Below are positions 44,105-54,190 of a DNA stretch of 64,000 nt, piece by piece. Position 1 is the stretch's first letter. Each line of letters starts with the position of its first letter. Location of the stretch: contig NZ_CP040106.1 in NCBI RefSeq assembly GCF_005281475.1, positions 4,554,501 to 4,618,500 on the forward strand, read 5' to 3'. Both the position numbers and the translations under genes were made by a program. The DNA comes from Echinicola rosea. GTDB taxonomy: Bacteria > Bacteroidota > Bacteroidia > Cytophagales > Cyclobacteriaceae. Below the pieces are notes generated by a model. The model was not told the origin of the DNA. It searched no databases and saw only the letters and a list, made by a program, of their open reading frames with translations.

Positions 44105-47100
44105 TTATTGAGGGTTTTTAAGGGATGTTTTTCGAAATCTAAGCAGTGGCCCGTCATGTACACCCACCCACAACTCTTCACCAACCTGCATCGTACTGCG
44201 CACATCACCGGTAATCCTAAAACCACTGGCTAATTGATCCACATACCGGTATTGGCCCGTCTGATCCATTTCCAGCAGTACCCCGTGGTTGGCATCAGTA
44301 TCACCTAATTTTATCCGGGTTTGGTGGATATTTCCCCCTAGCCATAGCTGTTTTTTCCCGGGAGCGGTGAGTGACACTATGCTGAAGATCGGGGAAAATT
44401 GAGCCTGAATGGGCAAGGCCACCGGAGCAAATTTTCCTGATGATGCCTGTGAAAACATCATCGTCTCCAACGTCGTAGCTTGATAGTTGCCGGCCCCTTC
44501 CAGTTCTTTTTCAGTAAATATATCGTTGATCTTGGCCTCGGAATAGCTAGCGTAATTGTCAAACGCTGTACGCTTCATACTGATTTGTTCAAACAGTTCA
44601 TCCCGGGTGACATATGGATAGGTTTCGCCTTGGATGTAGAAGGACAATATGGGATCCACGGCACCATTTCCATCAAAATCCTTGAACAGCAGTTCGGCAG
44701 GCTCCTCTTGGCTTGCCCTGATCTGGGAATTTAGCCCAAGGTTACCGGCCATCAGCTCTGGCCTTCCATCCGCATCCAAATCTTCCACCAGCAGTGTGTT
44801 CCAGAGCCCGATGTACGATTGATCAAAATAATCTGTTGTCACTCGCTTAATTTCTCCATCCACAAAATCAAACACCTCAATGCCCATCCAATGGCCTACG
44901 ACTATCAATTCCTCCTCCCCATCATTGTCCAAATCGGTAACCTTTGCATCCGTCACCAGGTGTAAGGGCAAAAAGGCCTCGTTCAATTCTTTGGCTGCCA
45001 ATTTAAATTTCCCTTGGCCATTATTTAGCAGCAACTTAGAAGTGTAAGACTCGGGAAAACGTCCCGGCATCACTGCTCCCCCCATAAAAATATCCGGAGA
45101 TCCATCCGCATTGTAATCCCATGCCACCACAGCACCCGTGCTTTCATTTATGTGCGGCAAAGCCTCAGAAGCCAATGTAAAGTGTCCCTTCCCATCATTT
45201 TCATACAACCGATCGATCAGTAACGCTGCACCCGGTGATAAATCGTGATAGCCGCCACTGGCTACATATAAATCCTGGTCGCCGTCACTGTCTGCATCCA
45301 AAAATAATGCGGCAGCGTCCACCGCATCTTTACCTTGTTCGAACGAAGGTAGCTCCACCGCTTGGTATTCCTGGCTCCCCATGGACAGCAGCAAGCTAGC
45401 GGCCTGCCCTTTTCCTCCCCCAAAAAACACATCCGGCTCGCCATCATTATTGACATCGGCTTTGGCCATTACGGGGCCTAAGGTACTTTGTGGATTGATA
45501 AGCAAGGGCTGTCTTTTAAAATCGTTGAACAGGACATCCTTATGGGTGACGAGGGCAGATCCATTTACCTCTTCCCAAATTGACTTCTGTATTGCTTTAG
45601 GACCAACCGTCTCTTTTTTCGCCTCTTTTTGCGTCAGGATCAGCCGCTGATTGGTCGGGACGGCTGTTATTGTCTGACGGGAACCATCCCTCCATACCAC
45701 TTTCACCGAATCGATATTTCCCTCGGCCAACCCAAAAGTAAGCACTGGGCTTACACTGGATTGGTACCCCCGAAAGGGCATTTGCTCGAGCAGCTGTTGC
45801 TTATCGCCTTGATATACCCAGACCTTTGCGCCGATGCCAAGGGTGTTGGTACCATTGCCGGTTAAGGACACTTGCAGCCACTGGTGATTTGGACGCTCAT
45901 TTCGTTGGTTTTCGTAGATAAATGCCTCCAAATTCACGTTGTTGACGACCAAATCCAAGTCTCCATCATTGTCCAGGTCTCCGTAGGCCGCTCCATTGCT
46001 ATTCGAAAAATGGTCAATTCCCCAAGTGTTACCTTGGTCGGTAAATTGAAGGTTCCCGCTATTTCTGTAGATATAGTTTTTCACCTCGGAAGATGGCATC
46101 TGCTTGATCAATTTCAGTATATCCTCTTTGGCCATCGCTCCCACATTAAAAATAGAACTGCGGTACTTGATAAAGTCCAAATTCGTAAAGTCCCTCAAAA
46201 AACCGTTGGCTACAAAAAGGTCTTTCCAGCCATCCTGATCAAAATCCGCCCACAACGGTGCCCAGCTCCAGTCTGTATTGGAGACACCGGACAACTGGCC
46301 AATCTCACTGAAGGTCCCATCGCCATTGTTCAACTGGAGCATATTTCGCATATATTGGTGGTGAAGGCCCACTTCGTGAAAAAGGTTAAAATGTTCATAA
46401 TTGTCCTGAGAGGATAAGAGCTTTTGCCTTTTATTCGCTTCCGGAAGCATGTCCAAGCTGATCAAGTCCACCAATCCGTCATTGTTCACATCAGCGGCAT
46501 CACTGCCCATGCTGTACAAACTGGTATGCCCCATCCTAACACTCAACTCGTCACGAAAACCATGGTTTTCCTGCTGGATGTACAAATAATCAGGGGCAGA
46601 ATAATCATTGCCAATAAAAACATCCGGCCGATGATCCTCATTAAAATCAGCTATGCTCAAGCCCAGGCCATAGGAAAGCGGGCTTTCGTCCCATCCCACC
46701 TCGGCAGTAATGTCCACAAACTTCCCCTCCCTGTTTTCCAGTAACTTGGAACTGGAATGTTTGTCCTTTTGCGACAGGATATACTCAAAAGACATGGCAT
46801 CTAAATTCCTGAATAAGTCAGCGTTATGATTGAGCAGTACGGCGTCCAGATCACCATCTCCTTCAAGGTCAAAAAACGCTGCGGAAGTGGTATAGGCAGG
46901 ATCATCCAATCCGTAAGCCGCTGCTTCTTCCTTAAAATAGGGAATTCCTTCCTCATCGGCTCCTTGGTTGATAAAAAGCTGGTTTCTTCTTTTATCCTCC
47001 GACAGTTCGCCACTATAGCAAACATAAATATCCAGCCATCCATCTCCATTGATGTCCACCATGGACACTCCCGTAGCCCAAGAACGCGGCTTTCCGGCGA

Positions 47101-47443
47101 CATTGGCGGCGAGGGTGATGTCCCTAAATTGCATTTCCCCTTGGTTTAAATAGAGCTTATTGTCCACCATATTCCCGGAAAAGTAACTATCCTCCAATCC
47201 ATCATTATTGACATCGCCCAGGGCAACACCTCCTCCATTATAAAAATACTGGTACTCAAAAACATTCGCCTCTGGGGTTTCGGTGATGGTATTATGAAAG
47301 GCCACTCCGCTCTGCTCATGGTCCAGTAATGCAAAAAGTGGATCTGCTTCCCGGCCTTTGGTACCTTCCTGATTATCTGAACAAGACATTAAGCCCATCG
47401 TCATCAAGGTCAACAGAGAGGTGTAGATGCTAGCTTTTGTCAT
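44105..47443 (-). CDS. FG-GAP/VCBS-repeat lipoprotein with ASPIC/UnbV domain
   Basis: A 1112-aa surface lipoprotein (lipobox MGLMSC, Cys21). Calcium-binding FG-GAP repeats form propellers in two blocks, ~60-510 and ~640-1080, marked by D-x-N-x-D-G sequences such as DVNNDGLEDSYFSGN and DIDGDGEPD-like DVNNDGEPDVFFGGG. Between them, at ~530-610, is an ASPIC/UnbV domain (LGIGAKVWVYQGDKQQLLEQ, SVKVVWRDGSRQTI). Many Bacteroidota have such proteins in polysaccharide loci, but their role is unclear; adhesion or glycan binding is supposed. It is followed after three bases by the GH9 gene and lies downstream of the SGBP gene. Confidence 0.92.
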   Translation of the reverse strand: MTKASIYTSLLTLMTMGLMSCSDNQEGTKGREADPLFALLDHEQSGVAFHNTITETPEANVFEYQYFYNGGGVALGDVNNDGLEDSYFSGNMVDNKLYLNQGEMQFRDITLAANVAGKPRSWATGVSMVDINGDGWLDIYVCYSGELSEDKRRNQLFINQGADEEGIPYFKEEAAAYGLDDPAYTTSAAFFDLEGDGDLDAVLLNHNADLFRNLDAMSFEYILSQKDKHSSSKLLENREGKFVDITAEVGWDESPLSYGLGLSIADFNEDHRPDVFIGNDYSAPDYLYIQQENHGFRDELSVRMGHTSLYSMGSDAADVNNDGLVDLISLDMLPEANKRQKLLSSQDNYEHFNLFHEVGLHHQYMRNMLQLNNGDGTFSEIGQLSGVSNTDWSWAPLWADFDQDGWKDLFVANGFLRDFTNLDFIKYRSSIFNVGAMAKEDILKLIKQMPSSEVKNYIYRNSGNLQFTDQGNTWGIDHFSNSNGAAYGDLDNDGDLDLVVNNVNLEAFIYENQRNERPNHQWLQVSLTGNGTNTLGIGAKVWVYQGDKQQLLEQMPFRGYQSSVSPVLTFGLAEGNIDSVKVVWRDGSRQTITAVPTNQRLILTQKEAKKETVGPKAIQKSIWEEVNGSALVTHKDVLFNDFKRQPLLINPQSTLGPVMAKADVNNDGEPDVFFGGGKGQAASLLLSMGSQEYQAVELPSFEQGKDAVDAAALFLDADSDGDQDLYVASGGYHDLSPGAALLIDRLYENDGKGHFTLASEALPHINESTGAVVAWDYNADGSPDIFMGGAVMPGRFPESYTSKLLLNNGQGKFKLAAKELNEAFLPLHLVTDAKVTDLDNDGEEELIVVGHWMGIEVFDFVDGEIKRVTTDYFDQSYIGLWNTLLVEDLDADGRPELMAGNLGLNSQIRASQEEPAELLFKDFDGNGAVDPILSFYIQGETYPYVTRDELFEQISMKRTAFDNYASYSEAKINDIFTEKELEGAGNYQATTLETMMFSQASSGKFAPVALPIQAQFSPIFSIVSLTAPGKKQLWLGGNIHQTRIKLGDTDANHGVLLEMDQTGQYRYVDQLASGFRITGDVRSTMQVGEELWVGVHDGPLLRFRKTSLKNPQ

Positions 47444-47858
47444 TTTGAGTGTTTTATTTTTTGATTAGGCCTTACTTATCAGCAAGATAATTGCTCACAG
47501 ATTTCCAGAAATACCACACATAAATGTTAAAATATTATGGATGTCAGGCCGAGCGCTTGCCTATCCGGCAATAAAGGAGTCGAGGCCATACGACATCCTG
47601 CGACGTTATCTGGCGAAAAAACAGGTCCGCTAAGAATGACTATCGGACTAAACTTCCCTTATCTTAAGAGCATTGCTAGCCCCTAAAGGAGAAATTTGCT
47701 GCTGATCGACAGCGAAGTGATGAGGCCGAAAATCGGCACAACCAAGGTTCCTGAGCGCAGCCAAACGTTTACTGAGCGTAGTCAAAGTAAAACTCGAAGC
47801 GGCAACTTACCGCTTCGAGAGTTGAAACCATAATCCAAAATTTTAAATCTTAATCGCT
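47444..47858. other. Intergenic region, 415 bases, with terminator and dispersed motifs
   Basis: Holds the terminator at 47793-47819 and two tandem instances of a dispersed motif (CTGAGCGCAGCCAAACG at 47751-47767, CTGAGCGTAGTCAAAG at 47772-47787). It separates the susCD-SGBP unit from the FG-GAP/GH9 unit. Confidence 0.5.
47793..47819 (-). terminator. Terminator after the SGBP gene
   Basis: CTCGAAGCGG (47793-47802) and CCGCTTCGAG (47810-47819) are perfect 10-base arms with a 7-base loop; on the minus strand TTTTAC follows. It ends the susC-susD-SGBP transcript. Confidence 0.8.
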
Positions 47859-49130
47859 TTATTCTTCAGCCCTTACGACACGGACATTGTCAATGCCCAT
47901 GGTAACTGGAACGGTGGATGAATTAGCGTTTTGTATCACTATTCTTAGTTGTTTCACACCGTCAGCTCCCCCAGCAAGAAAATCGCCATAGGTTGCTAAC
48001 CTCACATTGCCACTCGTCAGTTGGTTTGCGTTGATAGACACCGTATACCACTGTCCGTCAGAAGTACGCACAAAATCTGTAATCGGAACACTTGCCTGTA
48101 ACTCATTTCCATTTATATCCGGATACCACAGGTCCAATGTCACTCCTTCTAAGGACGCCTCAGTAATCGTCGCCACCTCCATACGTATATCAAAATCCGC
48201 TATTGGAGCACTAGTAGTGTATTTGTCGGCTGGTTCTGTGGGGAATATCTGTTCACCACCCCAATTGGCGAAATTGATCACCTTATCGTTACTCCAACCG
48301 TAAGAAGGTGGCAACTCCATATCAATGGCTCCGAAATTGCCATCAATCCCCTCTATCCCTCCAATGGAAGGCACGATCATCTCTCCAGAAATCCCCCAAC
48401 CCCAGTTCCACGGCCACTCTAGAGCACCGTTGGTATCAAAGTCCGCCACCATGCCATTGCCATCGTAGATTTGGGTTCTTCTGTTTGTAGCCGAGGCACC
48501 ACTTTGGGTGACGACCGTAATGGAATTGCCTTCAGCAAAATCCAATCCGTCAGGAACGGTCACCGTAAGCCTGCTCCCAGTACTGTTGGTGCTGAATCCA
48601 TCGGTCACAAATACATCCTCTCCGGGAAAATATACTGTATCGATAAAGTAATAGTACCGCCCAAACAGCGTCAGTTGATCGCCTGCTTTCACGTATTCGT
48701 TGGCCACTCGGCTGACCTGTGGTGCCGGTGGCAGGGTCTGGAAAGGAATCGACGTCTCCCCGCCTTTGGTGACCAACCGAAGCATATTGGGCACATCCGG
48801 GTTGGTGGCCACGGTGGGCACACTGTCCGTAATGGTCACGATGACATTGTCATTGGTGACATAGGCGGGATTTACCCCTACCGGATAATCATTCAGGTAA
48901 ACCTGCTGGGTGGTCCCCAAGTTCTTACCAAGAATCGCCAAGGTACTGCCCAGTGTAGCACTGGTAAAAGTACTGTCTGACGTATCCGGATCCGTATAGC
49001 GCACACGCTCGATCGAGGGCATGCCGGTCACTTCATCCTCATCTTCCTGGCATGCCAGCGAACACAGCGCCATCGCAAGGATCAAGGCACTGCTGAGGAG
49101 ATTAAATTTATTTATATGTTTATTTTTCAT
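47859..49130 (-). CDS. IPT/TIG-domain surface glycan-binding lipoprotein (SGBP)
   Basis: Binds polysaccharide at the cell surface for the adjacent SusC/SusD pair. The 423-aa protein has a lipoprotein signal (lipobox CSLAC, Cys27), followed by acidic QEDEDEVTG typical for surface-exposed lipoproteins. Two IPT/TIG immunoglobulin-like domains follow (GSTLAILGKNLGTTQQVYLN, ~55-130; AGDQLTLFGRYYYFIDTVYF, ~150-220), then a C-terminal beta-sandwich (~230-423, with WPWNWGWGISG and DGQWYTVSINANQL) like the glycan-binding domain of SGBP-B proteins. Aromatic residues in this domain could form the binding platform. Lies 216 bases after SusD. Confidence 0.88.
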   Translation of the reverse strand: MKNKHINKFNLLSSALILAMALCSLACQEDEDEVTGMPSIERVRYTDPDTSDSTFTSATLGSTLAILGKNLGTTQQVYLNDYPVGVNPAYVTNDNVIVTITDSVPTVATNPDVPNMLRLVTKGGETSIPFQTLPPAPQVSRVANEYVKAGDQLTLFGRYYYFIDTVYFPGEDVFVTDGFSTNSTGSRLTVTVPDGLDFAEGNSITVVTQSGASATNRRTQIYDGNGMVADFDTNGALEWPWNWGWGISGEMIVPSIGGIEGIDGNFGAIDMELPPSYGWSNDKVINFANWGGEQIFPTEPADKYTTSAPIADFDIRMEVATITEASLEGVTLDLWYPDINGNELQASVPITDFVRTSDGQWYTVSINANQLTSGNVRLATYGDFLAGGADGVKQLRIVIQNANSSTVPVTMGIDNVRVVRAEE

Positions 49131-49346
49131 TGCTTTCTGAGTTATTCGTTAATGGTTTATTGGATTCCAAATCTGCTTTATCATCGGCCTTGTATGGCAG
49201 TATCCAGCACTCCCACGTCCAGCAAAACCGCTGTCAAAGATCACTGGCCTTCGAACCCGACCGGTTCCTAAGCAAAACCAAGTGGCCTATGAACGTAGCC
49301 GAAAGATTCCTGGGCGTAGCCAAAGGACCGATCACACCCTCCGCCA

Positions 49347-51023
49347 TTATTCCGCAACATTGAAATCGTACGGTACAGGAGGCTTCCTTAGATTTGGAGC
49401 TTTCGAAAGCTCTACGGAAGGAATCGGCAAGTGGAAATTACTGGAATTCACATCAAAGAACCTTGGACTGGTATCATCTTCAGGGATTTCCACTTCCCAC
49501 ATCCTTGGGTCAGGAATTTGGTCTGGATAGATCCTAAACGTACCCCGATCCTGGTTGCTCAGCAAGTCATATGTCCGCTGCGGGTCATAATAGTGAAGGC
49601 GCGTAAACTCGTACCAAGCTTGTCCCTCCATGGCAAATTCCAATATGCGCTCGTTAAAGATATCTTCCCAAGTGATGGAACTTTTGGTGCTCACACCTGC
49701 CCGCTCCCGCACCAGGTTATAGTAGGTCAATGCCTCGGCAGGATCCGTTTCCAGCATTGCCTCCGCATAGATCAAATAAACATCTGAAAGCCGTAAAATA
49801 TAAGTATTGATTTCTGTGCCTTGCTGCACGACTTTTCCGTCATTGTCCTCAGGTCTGCCCACCACGTATTTTTTTACCCAAGCCCGGGTGCCATAAGGCT
49901 GACCGGCATCTTCGCTGGGTGCAGGCACACGCAGCTCCTGAGCAGCACCTCCGGCAGGTACTTGGGTGATATAATCGTAATGGTCTCCGGGAAACATAAA
50001 CGTGGCTTTCCTTCTTTCATCAAACACCCAATCATCATACAGGTCAAGCACCCACTTGGAGCCACCAATATCACCTCCCCAGCCGTCAGAAAAGCCTGTA
50101 ATCTCAGACCCAAAGGCCAGAAAAGCCTGTACGGAATTCTGTGCACCCCAAGCATTGAGGTTACCTGCATTATACGTCCACTGAAGGGCTGCCAAGGTCT
50201 CTTGGTTATTGTTATTGGCCGTCTTGAACAAGTCCTCATAGTCTTCCATTAGGCTTGCCCCGCTATTGTCGATGACCCGCTTGGCAAAGTAGGCCGCGCT
50301 GTCCAGATCATCTTGGTCACGGGTTCCTGAAATCCCTGCTCTGGTCAGGTACATTTTTGCGAGCATGCCTTCAGCACTCCACTTGTTCAGCCTTCCCTCC
50401 TGCACGGAACTCTCGGGAAGGTTATCCACTGCATAGCGGAAATCCTTGATGATAAATTGCCAAACGGATTCCACGGTATTTCTCGCAATGGTCGTATCCT
50501 GCAGCAGGGTCGTGTTATTGGTAATGATCGGCACAGGCCCCCAGTTTTGGACCAAGTAGTAGTATGCCAATCCGCGCATAAACCTTCCTTCTGCGATTCC
50601 GTGTCGCTTGATCCGGTCGGAAACTGCCTCTCCGGAATATTGGACGACGTTATTGATTAGGGTATTGGATTGGCCCACGACATTGTAAAATGACCGCCAG
50701 GAGGCTCCATTTTCTGGGGTTTCCCCGGTGGTATTAAACCGCACATTCTCCAATTGATAGGATCCTGAAGTCAGGATCCCCCCTCTGGCATCACCAATAC
50801 CGTGGGAAGCCTTGTCATTATAGGAAAACCACACGATATTATAAAGTGGTGCGGTACCTGCCAGTACCTGTTCATCATTTTGGTAGAAGTTGGCATCCAC
50901 GATCGCATCCAATGGCGGCCTGTCCAAAAACTCTTCTCCACAGCCCCACAAGCTAGCGGCAAGTACCAGTCCCCCCACGAGCATCTTGGCTTTTTGAATA
51001 TATTTTTTCATGACTGTTTTCAT
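49347..51023 (-). CDS. SusD/RagB-family nutrient-binding lipoprotein
   Basis: A 558-aa outer membrane lipoprotein (signal AKMLVGGLVLAASLWGC, Cys about 28) that caps the SusC channel. The core has the SusD pattern: FLDRPPLDAIVDANFYQNDE, AEGRFMRGLAYYYLVQNWGP and VPIITNNTTL, LNKWSAEGMLAKMYLTRAG, RLSDVYLIYAEAMLETDPAE and a C-terminal NLRKPPVPYDFNV. It starts eight bases after the SusC stop codon. An ATG at 51011 (MKKYI) is an alternative start. Together with the SGBP gene it forms the surface-binding part of the locus. Confidence 0.94.
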   Translation of the reverse strand: MKTVMKKYIQKAKMLVGGLVLAASLWGCGEEFLDRPPLDAIVDANFYQNDEQVLAGTAPLYNIVWFSYNDKASHGIGDARGGILTSGSYQLENVRFNTTGETPENGASWRSFYNVVGQSNTLINNVVQYSGEAVSDRIKRHGIAEGRFMRGLAYYYLVQNWGPVPIITNNTTLLQDTTIARNTVESVWQFIIKDFRYAVDNLPESSVQEGRLNKWSAEGMLAKMYLTRAGISGTRDQDDLDSAAYFAKRVIDNSGASLMEDYEDLFKTANNNNQETLAALQWTYNAGNLNAWGAQNSVQAFLAFGSEITGFSDGWGGDIGGSKWVLDLYDDWVFDERRKATFMFPGDHYDYITQVPAGGAAQELRVPAPSEDAGQPYGTRAWVKKYVVGRPEDNDGKVVQQGTEINTYILRLSDVYLIYAEAMLETDPAEALTYYNLVRERAGVSTKSSITWEDIFNERILEFAMEGQAWYEFTRLHYYDPQRTYDLLSNQDRGTFRIYPDQIPDPRMWEVEIPEDDTSPRFFDVNSSNFHLPIPSVELSKAPNLRKPPVPYDFNVAE

Positions 51024-51031
51024 TTTTAAAT

Positions 51032-54000
51032 TTAGAAATCAATGCCCAAGCTGAAATTGTACATTCTAGTGGACGGATACCTTCCGTAGTCCACCCCGAT
51101 CAGCTGCTTATCAGCCTCCACATTATTGCCGACATAGGCACCTACTTCAGGATCATAACCTTTGTATTTGGTCCATGTCGCCAAGTTCTGTACGCCAAAG
51201 GAAAGCCTTGCTCCTCGGATGACATTTTGCCAGCCCAGCAACTCTTCATCAAATTCATAACTTAGGTTGATATTTTTCAGCCTTACATAAGAACCGTCCT
51301 CTACAAACTTGTCACTTATTCGGGTACCATTACCATTTGGATCTGTCACCGTGATCCGGGGAATGTCCGTTTCTGGATTGCTCAGGTAGGGATTGCCTTC
51401 ACTGTCGGTTTCCACTTTGGCATAGTCAAAGGTTTCCACCAGAAGGTTTCGGCCAAGGTTGATGTTATTGGGATTGGTATTGTAAAAGCGTGCATAATTA
51501 AACACATCCGCCCCAAGCGCTCCCAAAATCAGCACATCTAGTTTAAACCCTTTATACTCGAACGTCTGGGTCGTCCCAAACGTAAACTTGGGCCAAGGAT
51601 TTCCGATAAATGTCTGATCCCTTTCGTCGATGATATTGTCACCATTTATATCCTTATACTTGATATCTCCGACCCAAATATCATCTTCTCCGATGGGCAA
51701 ACGCTCACCATTATTATCTGCTGGTATGGCACTCCCCTCAATGTCCTCCACTGATTGGAAAATCCCGTCGTACTGATAGCCATAAAACAGCCAAGGGGAT
51801 TGGCCAATGACTGCCCGTTGGGTAAAGTCATTCATGTACCAAGCTGTCCGGTCGATAAAGGCAGACTCGGAATAAAACTTGGTAACTTCTGTTTTGAAGC
51901 CCGAAAAATTAAAATTGGAACTCCACCGGAAAGATGAGGCCCGGTTATCGATATTGACCGTATTGATTGTAAAGGCATAGCCCCTGTTTTCCAGAGCACC
52001 GATATTTACAGTGGGCGTACCGATACTGCCTTCCCCTTCGGTCCCCATGTACCAAGGCAATGGATTAGGGAGCAACAAATTATCTGTGGTCTTCATATAA
52101 AAATCACCTTCTACCTGCACCCTGTTACTGAACATGTTCAAATTAAAGCCCACATTATAGGTTTGTGTCTCCTCCCAGGCCAATTCAGGATTTCCATACC
52201 GAGTCACCAAAAAACCACCTCCCCATGGCGTGGGAACACTCGGTGAACTAAGCGGCGCATAGATCGCATTGGCACTGCCTTGGTTACCGGTAAGCCCTGT
52301 CTCCAAGCGAATTTTCAATTCGTCCACAGCCGCTACTCCAGCCATAAAATCTTCCTCGGATACCCGCCAAGCTGCCGAAACTGAAGGAAAGTATCCCCAT
52401 CTGTTTTCCGGACCAAAGTTCGCTGATCCGTCTGCCCGAAGTGCCGCCAACACGATATAGCGGTCATCATAGGTATAATTGATCCTTCCGAGATAGGACT
52501 CCATGGCCCACTGGTTTTTATTACCGGCATTGGTGGCTCCCTGCGAAGATCCCAGTCCCAAGACCGGAAGATCATTGGAAGTGAAATTTTGCCTTGATCC
52601 TTCTATGGATTCCCAATTGGATTCTTGAGCTTCATGGGTAAACATCAACGTTAAATCATGCTTCTCGGCAAAAGTCCTGTTATAGGTCAAGGTCTGCGAC
52701 CAGTTCCAGTAAAAGCTGTTTTCAGCTTTGTTGGTCAACTCATTCACGTCATTGGTCACAGAACCTAACGTATAAGTAGGTGTCCAAAAATGCCCATTGG
52801 CATAGTTGATATTACCGTTCAGCTGGGTCGTAAATCTCAGCCCTTCCATGATGTCAATGCCCACATTCAGTCCACCGAGTGCTTGTCTCCTCTTATAGGT
52901 CCTATCCAATAAATTGGCCAGTGCAATCGGGTTTGGCGGGGTGAATTGTAGGCTACTGCCATTCAGGTTATCCGCCCCTCCCCAGCTGCCGTCAGGATTC
53001 TGAACAGGGATATTGGGAGCCATCTGAATGGCGTAGTTGATGACATCACTACTACCAGTGGCGAGCTGCTCATCGGTTTCATTCAGGGCCAAATTGACCC
53101 CAATGCTCAACCAATCGCGGACTTCATTGTCCAAATTAAGCCGAATGGAATACCGCTCAAATCCGGAGCCAATGGCCACTCCGTCTTGGTTAAAATATTC
53201 CCCGGACAGGTAATATTTGGTACTTTCATTACCGCCACTCAGGCTAAGAGAATGCTTGTTCAGCGCAGCAGTCTTATAGAGGGCATCCTGCCAATCGGTA
53301 CCTTCCCCCAGTAAAGACGGGTCCAAAAAAGCTGCGGGCGGGTCTCCGCCGGTAAGGTCCCGAATGGTATTGGTCATTTCGGCATACTGTTGGAGGTTCA
53401 TGACAGCCAGATTATCCGGCTTGTCCTGTAAGCTGTAGAGATAGGAATAGTTGATATTAGTCTGTCCTTCCTTTCCTCTTTTGGTCGTGATCAGCACTAC
53501 ACCATTCGTACCACGAGAACCATAAATAGCAGTAGCTGAAGGTCCTTGAAGTATCTCCATTGATTCGATATCACTGGGATTTAGGCCTGCCAAGGGGTTG
53601 GTTCCGGAGGTAGGCCCATAGGCAACGGTATTGGGTTGGACCTGGACACCATCTATTACGTAAAGCGGTTCATTTGTCCCGCCTATGGAATTGACCCCCC
53701 TGATATTTACAGACAAGCCTCCACCGGGAGCGCCAGTATTTTTGGTCACATAGACCCCCGCTGCACGTCCCTGAATGGCTTGCTCTATGGTCGTGTTGAC
53801 GGTCTTCTCGATATCATCAGAGGTCACGGTAACGTGCGCACTGGACATATCGGACTTTTTCATGGTGCCGTATCCGACCACCACAAATTCCTCTAGATTG
53901 GAAATATCCTCTTCCAGTTGAATATTGACGACACTCTGATTGCCGATGGACACTTCTTGCTGTTTATAGCCGATAAAGCTATACACCAATACATCGTCTG

Positions 54001-54190
54001 CGTCCGCGGTAATGTTATAGTTTCCCTCCAAGTCTGTGGTTACCCCCTTGGTGGTCCCTTTGATAATAATGCTGACCCCGGGAATGGCTTCTCCATCCGA
54101 GGCTGCACTTACCTTACCGGTCACTGTGACCTGGGCATAGGTGATTCCTGCAAACAACAGCAGAAACCCTAAGAGTAAGCATTTTTTCAT
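51032..54190 (-). CDS. SusC/RagA-family TonB-dependent outer membrane transporter
   Basis: A 1052-aa channel that imports the bound oligosaccharide with TonB energy. Order: signal (1-19, LLGFLLLFAGITYAQ), carboxypeptidase-regulatory-like domain (~20-95, VTGKVSAASDGEAIPGVSII), TonB-box-like EEFVVVGYGTMKKSD (~100-115), plug (~115-235, IQGRAAGVYVTKNTGAPGG, IRGVNSIGGTNEPLYVIDGV, NPSDIESMEILQGPSATAIY) and barrel ending YNFSLGIDF. Expected partner of the SusD encoded next to it. Upstream lies a 533-base region and the sensor gene on the same strand. Confidence 0.95.
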   Translation of the reverse strand: MKKCLLLGFLLLFAGITYAQVTVTGKVSAASDGEAIPGVSIIIKGTTKGVTTDLEGNYNITADADDVLVYSFIGYKQQEVSIGNQSVVNIQLEEDISNLEEFVVVGYGTMKKSDMSSAHVTVTSDDIEKTVNTTIEQAIQGRAAGVYVTKNTGAPGGGLSVNIRGVNSIGGTNEPLYVIDGVQVQPNTVAYGPTSGTNPLAGLNPSDIESMEILQGPSATAIYGSRGTNGVVLITTKRGKEGQTNINYSYLYSLQDKPDNLAVMNLQQYAEMTNTIRDLTGGDPPAAFLDPSLLGEGTDWQDALYKTAALNKHSLSLSGGNESTKYYLSGEYFNQDGVAIGSGFERYSIRLNLDNEVRDWLSIGVNLALNETDEQLATGSSDVINYAIQMAPNIPVQNPDGSWGGADNLNGSSLQFTPPNPIALANLLDRTYKRRQALGGLNVGIDIMEGLRFTTQLNGNINYANGHFWTPTYTLGSVTNDVNELTNKAENSFYWNWSQTLTYNRTFAEKHDLTLMFTHEAQESNWESIEGSRQNFTSNDLPVLGLGSSQGATNAGNKNQWAMESYLGRINYTYDDRYIVLAALRADGSANFGPENRWGYFPSVSAAWRVSEEDFMAGVAAVDELKIRLETGLTGNQGSANAIYAPLSSPSVPTPWGGGFLVTRYGNPELAWEETQTYNVGFNLNMFSNRVQVEGDFYMKTTDNLLLPNPLPWYMGTEGEGSIGTPTVNIGALENRGYAFTINTVNIDNRASSFRWSSNFNFSGFKTEVTKFYSESAFIDRTAWYMNDFTQRAVIGQSPWLFYGYQYDGIFQSVEDIEGSAIPADNNGERLPIGEDDIWVGDIKYKDINGDNIIDERDQTFIGNPWPKFTFGTTQTFEYKGFKLDVLILGALGADVFNYARFYNTNPNNINLGRNLLVETFDYAKVETDSEGNPYLSNPETDIPRITVTDPNGNGTRISDKFVEDGSYVRLKNINLSYEFDEELLGWQNVIRGARLSFGVQNLATWTKYKGYDPEVGAYVGNNVEADKQLIGVDYGRYPSTRMYNFSLGIDF

